A DNA stretch of 26,022 nucleotides from Psychrobacter sp. UBA3483 (lineage in GTDB: Bacteria > Pseudomonadota > Gammaproteobacteria > Pseudomonadales > Moraxellaceae), in NCBI RefSeq assembly GCF_002377905.1, contig NZ_DFQS01000052.1:565-26586 (forward strand), in the 5' to 3' direction. The notes under the pieces are model-generated. The model was not told where the DNA came from, made no database searches, and worked only from the letters and a program-made list of their open reading frames with translations. A program made the position numbers and the translations under genes. Each line of letters begins with the position of its first letter. Positions within the stretch are counted from its first letter, which is position 1. This document shows positions 14,955-23,510 of the stretch, one piece after another.

Positions 14955-16373
14955 ATGAAAGTTATGCGCTTACTGTCGTCTTTAAAGCATGATGAATCCG
15001 AGCGCGGCATTTTTCATCTGGGTCGCGCTTTGGTTAAAAATGGTCATACGTCAATTATCATTGCCAGCGCCGATGAAGAAAATGACTTGGTCAAACGCCT
15101 AAAGCGCGATGGTAATATTTACCATCAGCTTTATATGAATAAGAAATCTTGGCTGTCGCTGCTACAAGTCGCCCCGCTGCGTCGCCTGATTGAAAAATAC
15201 GACCCTGATGTCATTCATGTGCATTCGCGCACCCCTGCATGGATATTGCATTTGGCCTTGCGCCGCGCCCGCCTCAAACGTCGGCCAAAACTGGTCTCGA
15301 CCATGTACGGTTTTTATCCAATTAATAAGTACTCGCAAGCGCTGCTTGATGTCGATACTATCATCACGGTCTCCGATAGCGTCACTAACTATTTAAAAAA
15401 AGGCCTGCGCCGTGAGGATTTAGAACCAAAAGTCATCAAGCGCATCTACCGCGGTGTCGATACGCGCCGTTATCCGTATCGACACAACCCTTCTGTGTAT
15501 TGGCTGCGCCATACCTTTGCCGAATACCCTGAGCTTGAACACAAAAAATGGTTGGTTTTTCCGACCATTATCGGCAATGAATATGGGCAAGAATGGCTGA
15601 TTGATATCTTGGGTAATCTGCAAGAACAATTTCCCAATATTCACGTCATTATTATGGACGATGATTACCGCGAAGGTGATGTGGCGCATGAAGATTTTCG
15701 TCAGCGTAGCAATACGCTTGGACTGTCTGAGCACATAACTTACGTTGGCAGCAAACGTAATGACATGCGCGAATGGCTGTCGGCGGCCAATATCGTCATG
15801 GCGCTTGCCAATGAGCCAGAATCGATTGGCATCAATGCCCTACAAGCGATTCATTTAGGTACGCCAGTCATTGGCTGGGATCAAGCAGCATTTAGCGAAA
15901 TTTTACAACCGTTATATCCGCAAGGATTGGTCAAAAAATACAACGCCAAAGCGCTCTGTAAAGCGGTGCGCAACCAGCTAGAGAGTGTCACCCGTCCTGA
16001 GATGACCAATAAATTTACCATGCGTGAAATGATTGAACAAACCCTACTCGTCTATCAAGGGTTATATGACCAATCGCTTGCAGAAGAACAAGCGCAGGCC
16101 GATGCAGCAGCGGTTAAAAGAATCAAAAAGAGTCTGAAACCAACGATAAAACCTTTTGATAAACCTTCTGATCGTTTAGTCAATCAAGAGCCTGCGCTAC
16201 CCATTACTCTCAAAAAGGATAAAACAATAGCGCAAGATAATGCCGTTATGAAATCTGATAAAGAAGTTGTGCAACATAAAAACAGTCTCACTTTAAAGGA
16301 TAAAAAACTGGATACTGCCTCTTTAGATAAGCACGCTTTAAAGAATGATGCGTTAGATAATAAACCGTTATAA
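14955..16373 (+). CDS. Family 4 glycosyltransferase, probably envelope polysaccharide/LPS core
   Basis: The 472-aa protein has a GT-B fold: N-terminal domain (about 1-190, HDESERGIFHLGRALVKNGH and DVIHVHSRTPAW) and a C-terminal Rossmann domain with the GT4 region NEPESIGINALQAIHLGTPVIG. The second residue of the usual E-x7-E motif is Gln (E289 then Q297), a change that may alter donor-nucleotide binding or activity. The last about 75 residues are Lys/Asp-rich and low complexity (from SLKPTIKPFDKPSD onward), not a usual GT4 tail and probably disordered. I chose ATG 14955 (ATG 14964 also possible), although the frame is open from TTG 14883. No strong Shine-Dalgarno precedes it. It follows the DUF4130-type gene by 170 bp and may be read through. 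Confidence 0.82.
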   Translation: MKVMRLLSSLKHDESERGIFHLGRALVKNGHTSIIIASADEENDLVKRLKRDGNIYHQLYMNKKSWLSLLQVAPLRRLIEKYDPDVIHVHSRTPAWILHLALRRARLKRRPKLVSTMYGFYPINKYSQALLDVDTIITVSDSVTNYLKKGLRREDLEPKVIKRIYRGVDTRRYPYRHNPSVYWLRHTFAEYPELEHKKWLVFPTIIGNEYGQEWLIDILGNLQEQFPNIHVIIMDDDYREGDVAHEDFRQRSNTLGLSEHITYVGSKRNDMREWLSAANIVMALANEPESIGINALQAIHLGTPVIGWDQAAFSEILQPLYPQGLVKKYNAKALCKAVRNQLESVTRPEMTNKFTMREMIEQTLLVYQGLYDQSLAEEQAQADAAAVKRIKKSLKPTIKPFDKPSDRLVNQEPALPITLKKDKTIAQDNAVMKSDKEVVQHKNSLTLKDKKLDTASLDKHALKNDALDNKPL

Positions 16374-16443
16374 AATGCCAATCTCGCTAATGGTTTGTTT
16401 GGTGCAAGACTATTGATTGATAAGATTGATGCTATGAATATGT

Positions 16444-16477
16444 AAAGAAAGCCTAACGCTTACGCTAGGCTTTCTTT
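16444..16477. terminator. Bidirectional rho-independent terminator
   Basis: AAAGAAAGCCTA (16444-16455) and TAGGCTTTCTTT (16466-16477) form a 12-bp perfect stem with a 10-nt loop and TATTTT on the plus side. It serves the convergent glycosyltransferase (plus) and permease (minus) genes. Confidence 0.92.
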
Positions 16478-16497
16478 ATTTTGAGCAAATCTTATTT

Positions 16498-17937
16498 TTA
16501 TTTGGGTGGATTATCCTTTAACCATAACTGATTGACGATTTTTAATTCGCGTAATTCTTCTGCCATGATAGATTCACTGATGCCTGGATACTTCATGACA
16601 GCATAGCTATAAAGACCGATACCGAGCGCTGTCCAACCAAAGAAAATCCACCACTCGATAGCGCTCAGCGCTGACGGCATGCCTGGCATATATAAGATGA
16701 GCAAGCCAATACCCAGTACAATGGTAAACATACCGACAAGTTTACCCGCTGGCACTCTAAACGGGCGCACCATATCTGGCTCACGGTAGCGTAAGACTAA
16801 GAAAGAGATGGCGACACAGGTATAAGCAATCACGATCCCAAAACCACCGGCATCAACAATCCATACTAGCATTTTACGACCAAATAAAGGCGCAAGCGTC
16901 GCTAGACCACCAATCAATAAAATGGCATTTTTTGGCGTCTTATACTTCGGATGCAGCTTGCCCAAAAATGCAGGCAACATATGCGCTTTTGACATGGCAT
17001 AAAGTAAGCGACTGCCACCAATTAAAAATGCATTCCAACTCGATAAAATCCCCAGTACACCGCCAATAACTAATAAAATACCCGCCCATTTGCCATGCCA
17101 AGCATTGGTCATCGCGTCAGCCGTCGCTAAGGTTGAGCCTTGTGCTTGAATGAGTGGTAAGGTGCGACCGACACTCCATGCCACGCCGACATACCACATC
17201 ACCGCAATAATAATAGAGACAATCAAGAACTTACCGATATTAGGACGGGTCAGATCTATCTCTTCTGCTGCTTGCGGAATCACGTCAAAACCGACAAACA
17301 TAAACGGGACCATGACAATCACTGTCATCATGCCACCGATACCACCGATAAAGGCAGGCGCTTGCACGGCGGTTGAGTTCGCAGGATTATAGAGAACTGC
17401 GCCAATAAACAATAACGTACCGACGAACAAAATACCCAGTACCGCTGTTTTTTGAAACCAAGCACTGACTTCCATACCGCGAATATTGAGCCAAGTGACG
17501 ATGATTGAGCCTAGCATACCGACGCCAACCCACGTGGCATACACGTCCCAGCCCGCTATCGTCCACAGATAGCCTTGGTTATAATTGGGAATAAAATATT
17601 CAACCACCGTCGGCAGTGCCACCGCTTCGAAGGCGACGACCGAGAAGTAACCAAATAAAATACTCCACGAGCAAATAAATGAGACCGTGACGCCAAGCGC
17701 TCGGTGGGTATAGGTATGCTCGCCACCGGTGACTGGCATCGATGAGGCAAGCTCCGCATAGTTAACGCCAATCATGATAACAGCCAAACCACCAATCATA
17801 AACGCTAGCATCGCGCCCCATGTGCCCGCTGCTAAAATCCAATCCCCTGCCAAAACGACCCAGCCCCAACCGACCATAGCGCCGAATGCTAAAGCAATAA
17901 TATCAAACATGCCTAGCGATTTTTTTAGCTCAGACAT
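16498..17937 (-). CDS. APC-superfamily amino acid permease
   Basis: This 479-aa protein has about 12 hydrophobic helices, starting with the APC signature GAMVGWGWVVLAGDW in helix 1. It imports an amino acid or amine, with energy probably from proton symport. Its position next to gabT and gabD in the same direction suggests GABA, 5-aminovalerate or a related omega-amino acid. It is not obviously a GabP orthologue in wording, so I give no symbol. The start at 17937 is supported by AAGGAG just upstream. It lies 252 bp after gabT, with hairpins in the gap, so it may be partly co-transcribed with gabT or separately expressed. A terminator follows. Confidence 0.88.
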   Translation of the reverse strand: MSELKKSLGMFDIIALAFGAMVGWGWVVLAGDWILAAGTWGAMLAFMIGGLAVIMIGVNYAELASSMPVTGGEHTYTHRALGVTVSFICSWSILFGYFSVVAFEAVALPTVVEYFIPNYNQGYLWTIAGWDVYATWVGVGMLGSIIVTWLNIRGMEVSAWFQKTAVLGILFVGTLLFIGAVLYNPANSTAVQAPAFIGGIGGMMTVIVMVPFMFVGFDVIPQAAEEIDLTRPNIGKFLIVSIIIAVMWYVGVAWSVGRTLPLIQAQGSTLATADAMTNAWHGKWAGILLVIGGVLGILSSWNAFLIGGSRLLYAMSKAHMLPAFLGKLHPKYKTPKNAILLIGGLATLAPLFGRKMLVWIVDAGGFGIVIAYTCVAISFLVLRYREPDMVRPFRVPAGKLVGMFTIVLGIGLLILYMPGMPSALSAIEWWIFFGWTALGIGLYSYAVMKYPGISESIMAEELRELKIVNQLWLKDNPPK

Positions 17938-18040
17938 AACTTACTCCTTGTCCGTGTGTCATCCGTGTCAGCCCTTTTTAACGGCACTGATACCAACTAT
18001 TTTTATGTAATAGGACGCTGTCCTTTTTTATCTTTTCCTG

Positions 18041-18056
18041 CCTATCAAGCGATAGG
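18041..18056. repeat. Small perfect hairpin in the gabT-permease gap
   Basis: CCTATC (18041-18046), AAGC loop, GATAGG (18051-18056). It lies between gabT and the permease and has no U tract on the minus strand. Confidence 0.5.
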
Positions 18057-18088
18057 TTTAGTATTAAAAAAATGCTTGGCACAGACAG

Positions 18089-18119
18089 CAACGGCGTCTT
18101 GACTTGCAAGGCGCCGTTG
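18089..18119. repeat. GC-rich inverted repeat in the gabT-permease gap
   Basis: CAACGGCG (18089-18096) pairs with CGCCGTTG (18112-18119), and inside a T-G wobble and CTT/AAG extend the stem to about 12 bp around a 7-nt loop. It is much more GC-rich than its surroundings. On the minus (coding) strand no U tract follows directly. An mRNA-stability or partial-polarity element between gabT and the permease is plausible. Confidence 0.8.
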
Positions 18120-18189
18120 TAAAACCACCGCTCAAAGCAGCGCTGTCATTGTCCTAAGACTAAGCATTTATTTTTTTAAAAAAATGCCT

Positions 18190-19452
18190 TTAAGCAGTCA
18201 AAATACCTTTAATAATATCAAGGCCTTCTTGTAATACGTCGTCTTCTACTGTGAGCGGCACCATCACGCGAATGGCGTTACCATACATACCACAAGACGC
18301 GAGCAGCAAACCTTGCTCAAAAGCTTTGGTTTTTAAGTTGGCAGTCGCCGCCGCATCAGGCTTGCCGTCACTGTCGATTAATTCAAACGCTAACATCGCG
18401 CCTTTATGACGAATATGACCGATGCTGCTGAGGTTCAAATCTTTTAAAAACGCTTCGATTTTGTCACCAATCTCAACACTACGCTCAAGCAAGTTTTCTT
18501 CTTCAATGACTTCCATGACTGCTAAAGCTGCCACACAAGCCAATGGGTTACCAGAATACGTACCGCCCAAACCGCCGACTTGCGGGGCATCCATGATATC
18601 AGCGCGACCGATAACGGCAGAGATAGGATAACCACCTGCCAAACTCTTGGCGCTGGTCATCAGATCCGGCTCAACACCCAATTGCTCAGACGCAAATAAG
18701 GTACCGGTACGAGCAAAACCACACTGGACTTCATCAAAAATCAGCACAATGCCATGCTCATCGCAAATCTCGCGCAAGGCTTTGGCAAACGATGGCGTCA
18801 CTTGATGGAAACCGCCCTCGCCTTGTACGGGCTCGATAATCATCGCCGCCACTTCACTTGGGTCAATATCCGCTTGAAAAATCATCTCAAGACTATGCAA
18901 TGCTTGTGCTTCGGTGACATTTAGCTCTTCAGCTGGAAATAACGCATGGAATACAGGACCTGGCATCGGACCAAAGTTCTTTTTGTATGGCAATACTTTA
19001 CCCGTTAGGCTCATGCACATTAGCGTGCGACCATGCCAACCGCCAACGAAAGAGATGACACCCGGACGACCCGTTTTTGCACGGGCAATTTTAATACAGT
19101 TTTCGACCGCTTCTGCGCCAGTGGTCAAAAAGAACGCTTTGGTATCACCGCTGATTGGCGCTTTTTCACACAGTTTTTCGGCAAGCTCAACGTAGCATTC
19201 ATAGTTAATCATTTGCGCGGCAGTATGGGTAAACTTGTCTAGTTGCTCATGCACACGCTGAGTGATTTTTGGATGGCTGTGACCGGTATTTAGTACTGAG
19301 ATACCACCGACAAAATCGATGTAACGATTGCCTTCAATATCCCAAACTTCCGAGTTTTTGGCTTTCTCGGCAAAGATAGGAAAGGCAACGCCAAGTCCTG
19401 TTGGCAATACCGCTTTACGGCGCTCAAGTAATGATTGATTGGTAGTAGTCAT
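18190..19452 (-). CDS. gabT: 4-aminobutyrate (or 5-aminovalerate) aminotransferase
   Basis: This PLP-dependent class III aminotransferase is 420 aa and close to E. coli GabT in wording. The PLP lysine is K269 in TSAKSLAGG, the pyridine-nitrogen aspartate D240 in IFDEVQCGFARTG, and EPVQGEGGF and FVGGWHGRT are typical. It moves the omega-amino group from GABA to 2-oxoglutarate, giving succinate semialdehyde and glutamate. Close homologues (DavT in Pseudomonas) do the same with 5-aminovalerate, giving glutarate semialdehyde. The near presence of gcdH and the CoA-transferase gene supports DavT activity. AAAGGAT upstream supports the start. It is 174 bp after gabD on the same strand. Confidence 0.93.
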   Translation of the reverse strand: MTTTNQSLLERRKAVLPTGLGVAFPIFAEKAKNSEVWDIEGNRYIDFVGGISVLNTGHSHPKITQRVHEQLDKFTHTAAQMINYECYVELAEKLCEKAPISGDTKAFFLTTGAEAVENCIKIARAKTGRPGVISFVGGWHGRTLMCMSLTGKVLPYKKNFGPMPGPVFHALFPAEELNVTEAQALHSLEMIFQADIDPSEVAAMIIEPVQGEGGFHQVTPSFAKALREICDEHGIVLIFDEVQCGFARTGTLFASEQLGVEPDLMTSAKSLAGGYPISAVIGRADIMDAPQVGGLGGTYSGNPLACVAALAVMEVIEEENLLERSVEIGDKIEAFLKDLNLSSIGHIRHKGAMLAFELIDSDGKPDAAATANLKTKAFEQGLLLASCGMYGNAIRVMVPLTVEDDVLQEGLDIIKGILTA

Positions 19453-19531
19453 AAGAATATCCTTTTCTTTCTTTTTTGCGTAGGTGCCAGAGAGGGTATG
19501 GCGGTTTATAAAATAAGCTGTGGCGAAGATT

Positions 19532-19553
19532 GGGATTCAATGCTTTGAATCCC
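19532..19553. repeat. 9-bp perfect hairpin in the gabD-gabT gap
   Basis: GGGATTCAA (19532-19540), TGCT loop, TTGAATCCC (19545-19553). It lies 80 bp before gabT. No U tract follows on the coding strand, so it is more likely a processing or stability structure than a terminator. Confidence 0.75.
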
Positions 19554-19604
19554 GTTAAATGCTAGGTGAAAATCTATAAAAAACAAATGGTTAAAATATA
19601 AAAC

Positions 19605-19619
19605 AGCTAACGATTAGCT
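19605..19619 (-). terminator. Weak terminator-like hairpin just after gabD
   Basis: On the minus strand AGCTAA, TCG, TTAGCT is followed by GTTTTATATTTT. It begins 8 nt after the gabD stop. The stem has only 6 bp, so partial termination that lowers gabT relative to gabD is possible. Confidence 0.45.
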
Positions 19620-19626
19620 CTAACTA

Positions 19627-21099
19627 TTAACTAATATCAGAACACCAATATTTGGTCACGACATATTCTTCGATGCCGTATTTTGAGCCTTCGCGGCCAA
19701 AGCCCGACTGCTTGACGCCGCCAAATGGTGCGACTTCGGTAGAAATAAGACCGGTATTATGACCGATGATGCCGTATTCAAGACCTTCGGTAACGCGCCA
19801 TGAGCGTGAATAGCTGCCACTATAGAAGTAAGCAGCCAAACCATAAATAGTATCGTTGGCTTGACGAATGACATCGGCTTCATCTTTAAAGGTAAAGATA
19901 GTAGCGATAGGACCAAAGATTTCTTCACGGGCGATATCCATGTCACTACTGATATCGGTAATCACGGTTGGGTTATAAGACAGCTCTGATGCGCCGTTGG
20001 TGTTGCCACCGGTGATAAGGGTTGCGCCTTTATCCAAAGCATCTTTGAGCAGCGCTTGCACTTTTTCCAAGGCTTTTTTATTAATCAACGGACCGATATC
20101 GACGCCTTCATCCATACCGTTACCAACATTAAGCTCAGCGACTTTTTTTACAAATACGTCGAGGAATTGGTCTTTAATGCTGTCTTGCACATAGACACGG
20201 TTAGCGCAAACACAAGTTTGACCCGCATTACGATATTTAGAAGCAATTAAGCCTTCAGCGGCTTTTTCAAGATCAGCATCATCAAAGACGATAAATGGCG
20301 CATTGCCGCCGAGCTCTAATGACAGTTTTTTGATGGTTGGGGCGCACTGTGCCATCAAGGTGCGACCGACTTCGGTAGAGCCAGTAAATGACAGCTTATG
20401 AATGCGCGCATCGCCGGTTAGGATATCGCCGATGACTGATGATTTGCCTGTAACCACTTGGATGACGCCTGCTGGAATGCCCGCTTGCTCCGCCAATACC
20501 GCCAGTGCTAACGCAGAAAACGGCGTTTCGGTTGCAGGTTTGATAATCATAGTACAGCCTGCTGCGAGTGCAGGTGCGGCTTTACGGGTAATCATCGCTG
20601 CTGGAAAATTCCAAGGCGTGATTGCCGCGCAGACCCCGACGGGCTGTTTTAAGATGACATGGCGCAATTGGGTTTGATTGGCAGGGATAACATCGCCATA
20701 AACGCGCTTACCTTCTTCAGCAAACCAGCGGATAAAGCTATTGGCATAACCCACTTCCCCGCGTGATTCGGTTAAAGGTTTGCCTTGCTCGGCAGTCATA
20801 ATGATGGCCAAATCTTCTTTATTGGCATCGATAAGGTCGGCCCACTTTTGTAGTAGTTCCGCCCGCTCTTTGGCCGTTTTGGCCGCCCACGTGATTTGCG
20901 CCTCATGAGAAGCCGTAACCGCAGCGTTGACATCATCGCTCGTCAGGCTTGGCACGCTACCGATGACCTCACCGTTAAAAGGATTGCTGACATCAATAGT
21001 CGCGGCATCACTGGCGTCATGCCAGCCGTCTTTGATAAAGCACTGCTGTTTGAGTAGGTCTGGATTTGATAGTTGTAGCGTATTTGACTGTTGTGACAT
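19627..21099 (-). CDS. gabD: Succinate-semialdehyde (or glutarate-semialdehyde) dehydrogenase
   Basis: An aldehyde dehydrogenase of 490 aa with the full active site: N164 in TPWNFP, general base E262 in LELGGN, nucleophile C296 in NAGQTCVC. Wording fits the GabD/DavD (NADP-preferring) group. It oxidises the semialdehyde made by GabT to succinate or glutarate. In lysine-degrading pseudomonads the same protein type (DavD) handles glutarate semialdehyde. AAGGAG in front of ATG 21099 is strong. It is the first gene of the unit gabD-gabT-permease, divergent from an IclR-family regulator across 278 bp that contain an inverted repeat typical of a regulator site. Confidence 0.94.
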   Translation of the reverse strand: MSQQSNTLQLSNPDLLKQQCFIKDGWHDASDAATIDVSNPFNGEVIGSVPSLTSDDVNAAVTASHEAQITWAAKTAKERAELLQKWADLIDANKEDLAIIMTAEQGKPLTESRGEVGYANSFIRWFAEEGKRVYGDVIPANQTQLRHVILKQPVGVCAAITPWNFPAAMITRKAAPALAAGCTMIIKPATETPFSALALAVLAEQAGIPAGVIQVVTGKSSVIGDILTGDARIHKLSFTGSTEVGRTLMAQCAPTIKKLSLELGGNAPFIVFDDADLEKAAEGLIASKYRNAGQTCVCANRVYVQDSIKDQFLDVFVKKVAELNVGNGMDEGVDIGPLINKKALEKVQALLKDALDKGATLITGGNTNGASELSYNPTVITDISSDMDIAREEIFGPIATIFTFKDEADVIRQANDTIYGLAAYFYSGSYSRSWRVTEGLEYGIIGHNTGLISTEVAPFGGVKQSGFGREGSKYGIEEYVVTKYWCSDIS

Positions 21100-21229
21100 G
21101 TTGACACTCCTTGTCAGGGTTATTTTGCAAATAGGGTTTGCAGATTTATAGTGATAAACAAATAGCTAAAAATAAAAACAACTAAAAATAAAAGGTTATG
21201 TCTTAAATAGTTATTGATAACTTGTTATT

Positions 21230-21247
21230 TGTTCAATATACTGAACA
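21230..21247. promoter_or_regulatory. Candidate regulator operator between gabD and the IclR gene
   Basis: TGTTCA (21230-21235), six bases, TGAACA (21242-21247) form perfect 6-bp inverted arms. On the minus strand the arm includes TTGAAC, which with TAACTA 17 nt downstream (21208-21213) would make a gabD promoter, so binding could block or help transcription. A further dyad GTTAT-TG-ATAAC overlaps at 21210-21221. Confidence 0.55.
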
Positions 21248-21377
21248 TCTATTCTATATATGAGACATCATTATAAGAATGATAATCTCCTATTTGCAAC
21301 CCCTATTATCAATTTTGTGCTGATTTAACATTTTATTTTGATAACTTTTCAATTTTATCGACTTCTATAGGTTTCTT

Positions 21378-22142
21378 ATGAGCACCGCCGCCGTTCCTGC
21401 TTTGGACAAAACTTTTCAGATTTTAGATTTGATAACTGACAGCGCCCAACCTTTAACGGCGGCGCATATCGCCAAAGCGCTTAACCTGCCACGTAGCTCG
21501 ACCCACAATATTTTGCAAAGTTTATTAGCCAAGCATGTCATCTATAAAGACAGCGACAGCCGCTTTCATTTGGGCTCATATTTGATGTATTGGGCCGGTA
21601 AATACGAGCAGCAGCAAGGTGTCATCCAGTTGTTTAAAGACCTTATTGTCCAGTATCGAATCCTTCTTCAGCATACCGTAACTTTGTCCAAGCTCGATTT
21701 TGGTGAAGTGGTGTTTTTAGCTTGTCATGAAGCGCCCGCACCGCTCGGCTTTACCTTTCGCGCTGGTGTTCGCGTGCCAGCCGTTTTTTCTGCTACAGGC
21801 AAAGCCATGCTTTCAACCTTATCTATGGACAGCATAAAGTCTATTTACGCCACTGGCTTCCCTACACCTATTACCAAATATGGCGTCAATAACTTTATCG
21901 ATTTGTCCACTGAGCTCACCGCCATTCAAGCCAGTCGCATCTCCCTTGACGATGGACAACTGCGCGAAGGCATGTATTGCCTTGGCACTTACATTCGTAA
22001 TGCGTCGGGTAATGCCATTGCTGGTATGGCGGTCAGCTTTTTACAAGCAGAATATGAATCCAAGCGAGCTGAGGTCAGTGCTGTCCTGATTGAATTGGCA
22101 GAGCAAATTGAGCAGCGTTTGGGTTTTAAGGATGAGCATTAA
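21378..22142 (+). CDS. IclR-family transcriptional regulator, probable gab/dav regulator
   Basis: This 254-aa protein has an N-terminal winged helix-turn-helix (about 8-70, LTAAHIAKALNLPRSSTHNILQSL) and an IclR effector-binding domain (about 75-250, LGFTFRAGVRVPAVFSATGKAMLS). Members bind small carboxylates or amino compounds and act as activators or repressors. It is divergent from gabD, which by position is its most likely target, probably through the TGTTCA-N6-TGAACA site. Its ligand is unknown. Its 3' end meets the convergent CoA-transferase gene so tightly that both stops share TTAA. No strong Shine-Dalgarno is seen (ATAGGTTTCTT before ATG). Confidence 0.88.
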   Translation: MSTAAVPALDKTFQILDLITDSAQPLTAAHIAKALNLPRSSTHNILQSLLAKHVIYKDSDSRFHLGSYLMYWAGKYEQQQGVIQLFKDLIVQYRILLQHTVTLSKLDFGEVVFLACHEAPAPLGFTFRAGVRVPAVFSATGKAMLSTLSMDSIKSIYATGFPTPITKYGVNNFIDLSTELTAIQASRISLDDGQLREGMYCLGTYIRNASGNAIAGMAVSFLQAEYESKRAEVSAVLIELAEQIEQRLGFKDEH

Positions 22143-23338
22143 ACAATCCCATCGGCTTTAAGCTTGGCTATCATGTCGCTGTCATAGCCCAAATCAGCAA
22201 GCGTATTATCGGTATGCTCGCTCAATTTGGGTGGCGGTGTCCGATAAGCGACCGGTGAGGCGGATAATTTAATCGGATTACCAAGCGCCCGCACAGGACT
22301 GCCTTGCTTACTAAAATCAATTACCATCTCACGTGCTAGCGCTTGCGGCATCGCCAAGGCCTCAGCGATATTATGAATTGCTCCGCATGGGATACCCGCT
22401 TTATCCAATACCTCTAACCAATAGCTGCGCGGTTGCTTGGCAAATTGCTTAGCTAACTCATCACACAGCAGCTCACGATGAGCCACGCGCTGTGGATTAG
22501 TCATAAAGCGTTCGTCCATATGCCAATTAACGTCCAACACATGACAAAGCTTGGCAAACTGACTGTCATTACCACAGGCTAAGATAAAGTGCGACGCGCC
22601 TTGAGCCGCAAATACTTGATAAGGGACGATATTGGGATGCTGGTTACCGAGTCTTGGCGGGACTTTGTCTGATGCCAAATAATTCATACCAACGTTGGCG
22701 AGCATCGCAAGCGCGCTATCAAGCAATGCCACATCGACGTGCTGCCCAAGTCCGGTATGCTGACGCGCTAATAGAGCGGCTTGAATACCGATGGTCAGCT
22801 GCAATCCGGCGAATAAATCAACCACTGCCACGCCAACCTTATGCGGTTCGCCATCGCTTGGACCGGTAATACTCATCAGCCCTGATAAGCCTTGAATGAT
22901 ATAGTCATAACCGGGACGCTTAGCATCAGGCCCTGTCTGCCCAAAGCCTGTTAATGAGGCATAAATCAGGCGCGGATTGTCTAGTTTTAGACTGTCGTAA
23001 TCTAAGCCGTATTTTTTTAAACCACCCACTTTAAAGTTTTCAACGACGATATCGCTATCGGCGACAAGCTGTTTGATAATGGTTTGTCCGGCAGGGGTTG
23101 TGATATCAACAGTGAGGGATTTTTTATTGCGATTAATGGTAGCGTAATAAGCGGAGGTGTCATCGCTGAATGTTGGCGGCGCCCAATGACGCGTTTCATC
23201 ACCAATACGTGGACGCTCAACCTTGATGACTTCAGCGCCCAAATCTGCAAGCACTTGAGTACAAGAAGGACCGGCCAATACTCTCGATAAATCAAGCACC
23301 TTAATACCGTGCAATGCGCCTTTCGCCATATCCGTCAT
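22139..23338 (-). CDS. gcdG: Class III CoA-transferase (CaiB/BaiF), probable glutarate CoA-transferase GcdG
   Basis: The 399-aa protein has the family III start (GIKVLDLSRVLAGPSCTQVLADLGAEVIKVE) and the catalytic aspartate in RPGYDYIIQGLSG. Such enzymes move CoA from a donor such as succinyl-CoA to an acid. Because it lies directly downstream of gcdH on the same strand, glutarate is the likely acceptor, giving glutaryl-CoA, as with the CoA-transferase next to GcdH in Pseudomonas. This substrate is inferred from context; the sequence alone would allow other acids. AAGGGA precedes the ATG. A 172-bp gap with a very strong hairpin separates it from gcdH. Confidence 0.85.
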   Translation of the reverse strand: MTDMAKGALHGIKVLDLSRVLAGPSCTQVLADLGAEVIKVERPRIGDETRHWAPPTFSDDTSAYYATINRNKKSLTVDITTPAGQTIIKQLVADSDIVVENFKVGGLKKYGLDYDSLKLDNPRLIYASLTGFGQTGPDAKRPGYDYIIQGLSGLMSITGPSDGEPHKVGVAVVDLFAGLQLTIGIQAALLARQHTGLGQHVDVALLDSALAMLANVGMNYLASDKVPPRLGNQHPNIVPYQVFAAQGASHFILACGNDSQFAKLCHVLDVNWHMDERFMTNPQRVAHRELLCDELAKQFAKQPRSYWLEVLDKAGIPCGAIHNIAEALAMPQALAREMVIDFSKQGSPVRALGNPIKLSASPVAYRTPPPKLSEHTDNTLADLGYDSDMIAKLKADGIV

Positions 23339-23387
23339 AATAATCCCTTATTGTGTCGCGTATTTTTTTGATTTTTTGATGGTAAAA

Positions 23388-23434
23388 TTGTTTTTCATCA
23401 TTTAATTGCCAAGCAGTTAAATGATGAAAAACAA
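23388..23434. repeat. Very strong 22-bp hairpin in the gcdH-gcdG gap
   Basis: TTGTTTTTCATCATTTAA (23388-23405) is the exact reverse complement of 23417-23434 (18 bp). A T-G pair and TGC/GCA extend the stem to 22 bp with a CAA triloop (23410-23412). On both strands the 5' arm is T-rich and the 3' arm A-rich, so it lacks the 3' U tract of an intrinsic terminator. Confidence 0.93.
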
Positions 23435-23510
23435 CTGAAAACGTACGCTACTGTCAATGCTATGCCTATAAAAAGACCAAACAGCAACGTACGCTCTTAG
23501 CTAATAAAGA

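Noticed and set aside
18012..18029. AGGAC-GCT-GTCCT followed by T5 as a plus-strand terminator
   Set aside because: No plus-strand gene ends here; the flanking genes are both on the minus strand, and the stem is only 5 bp.
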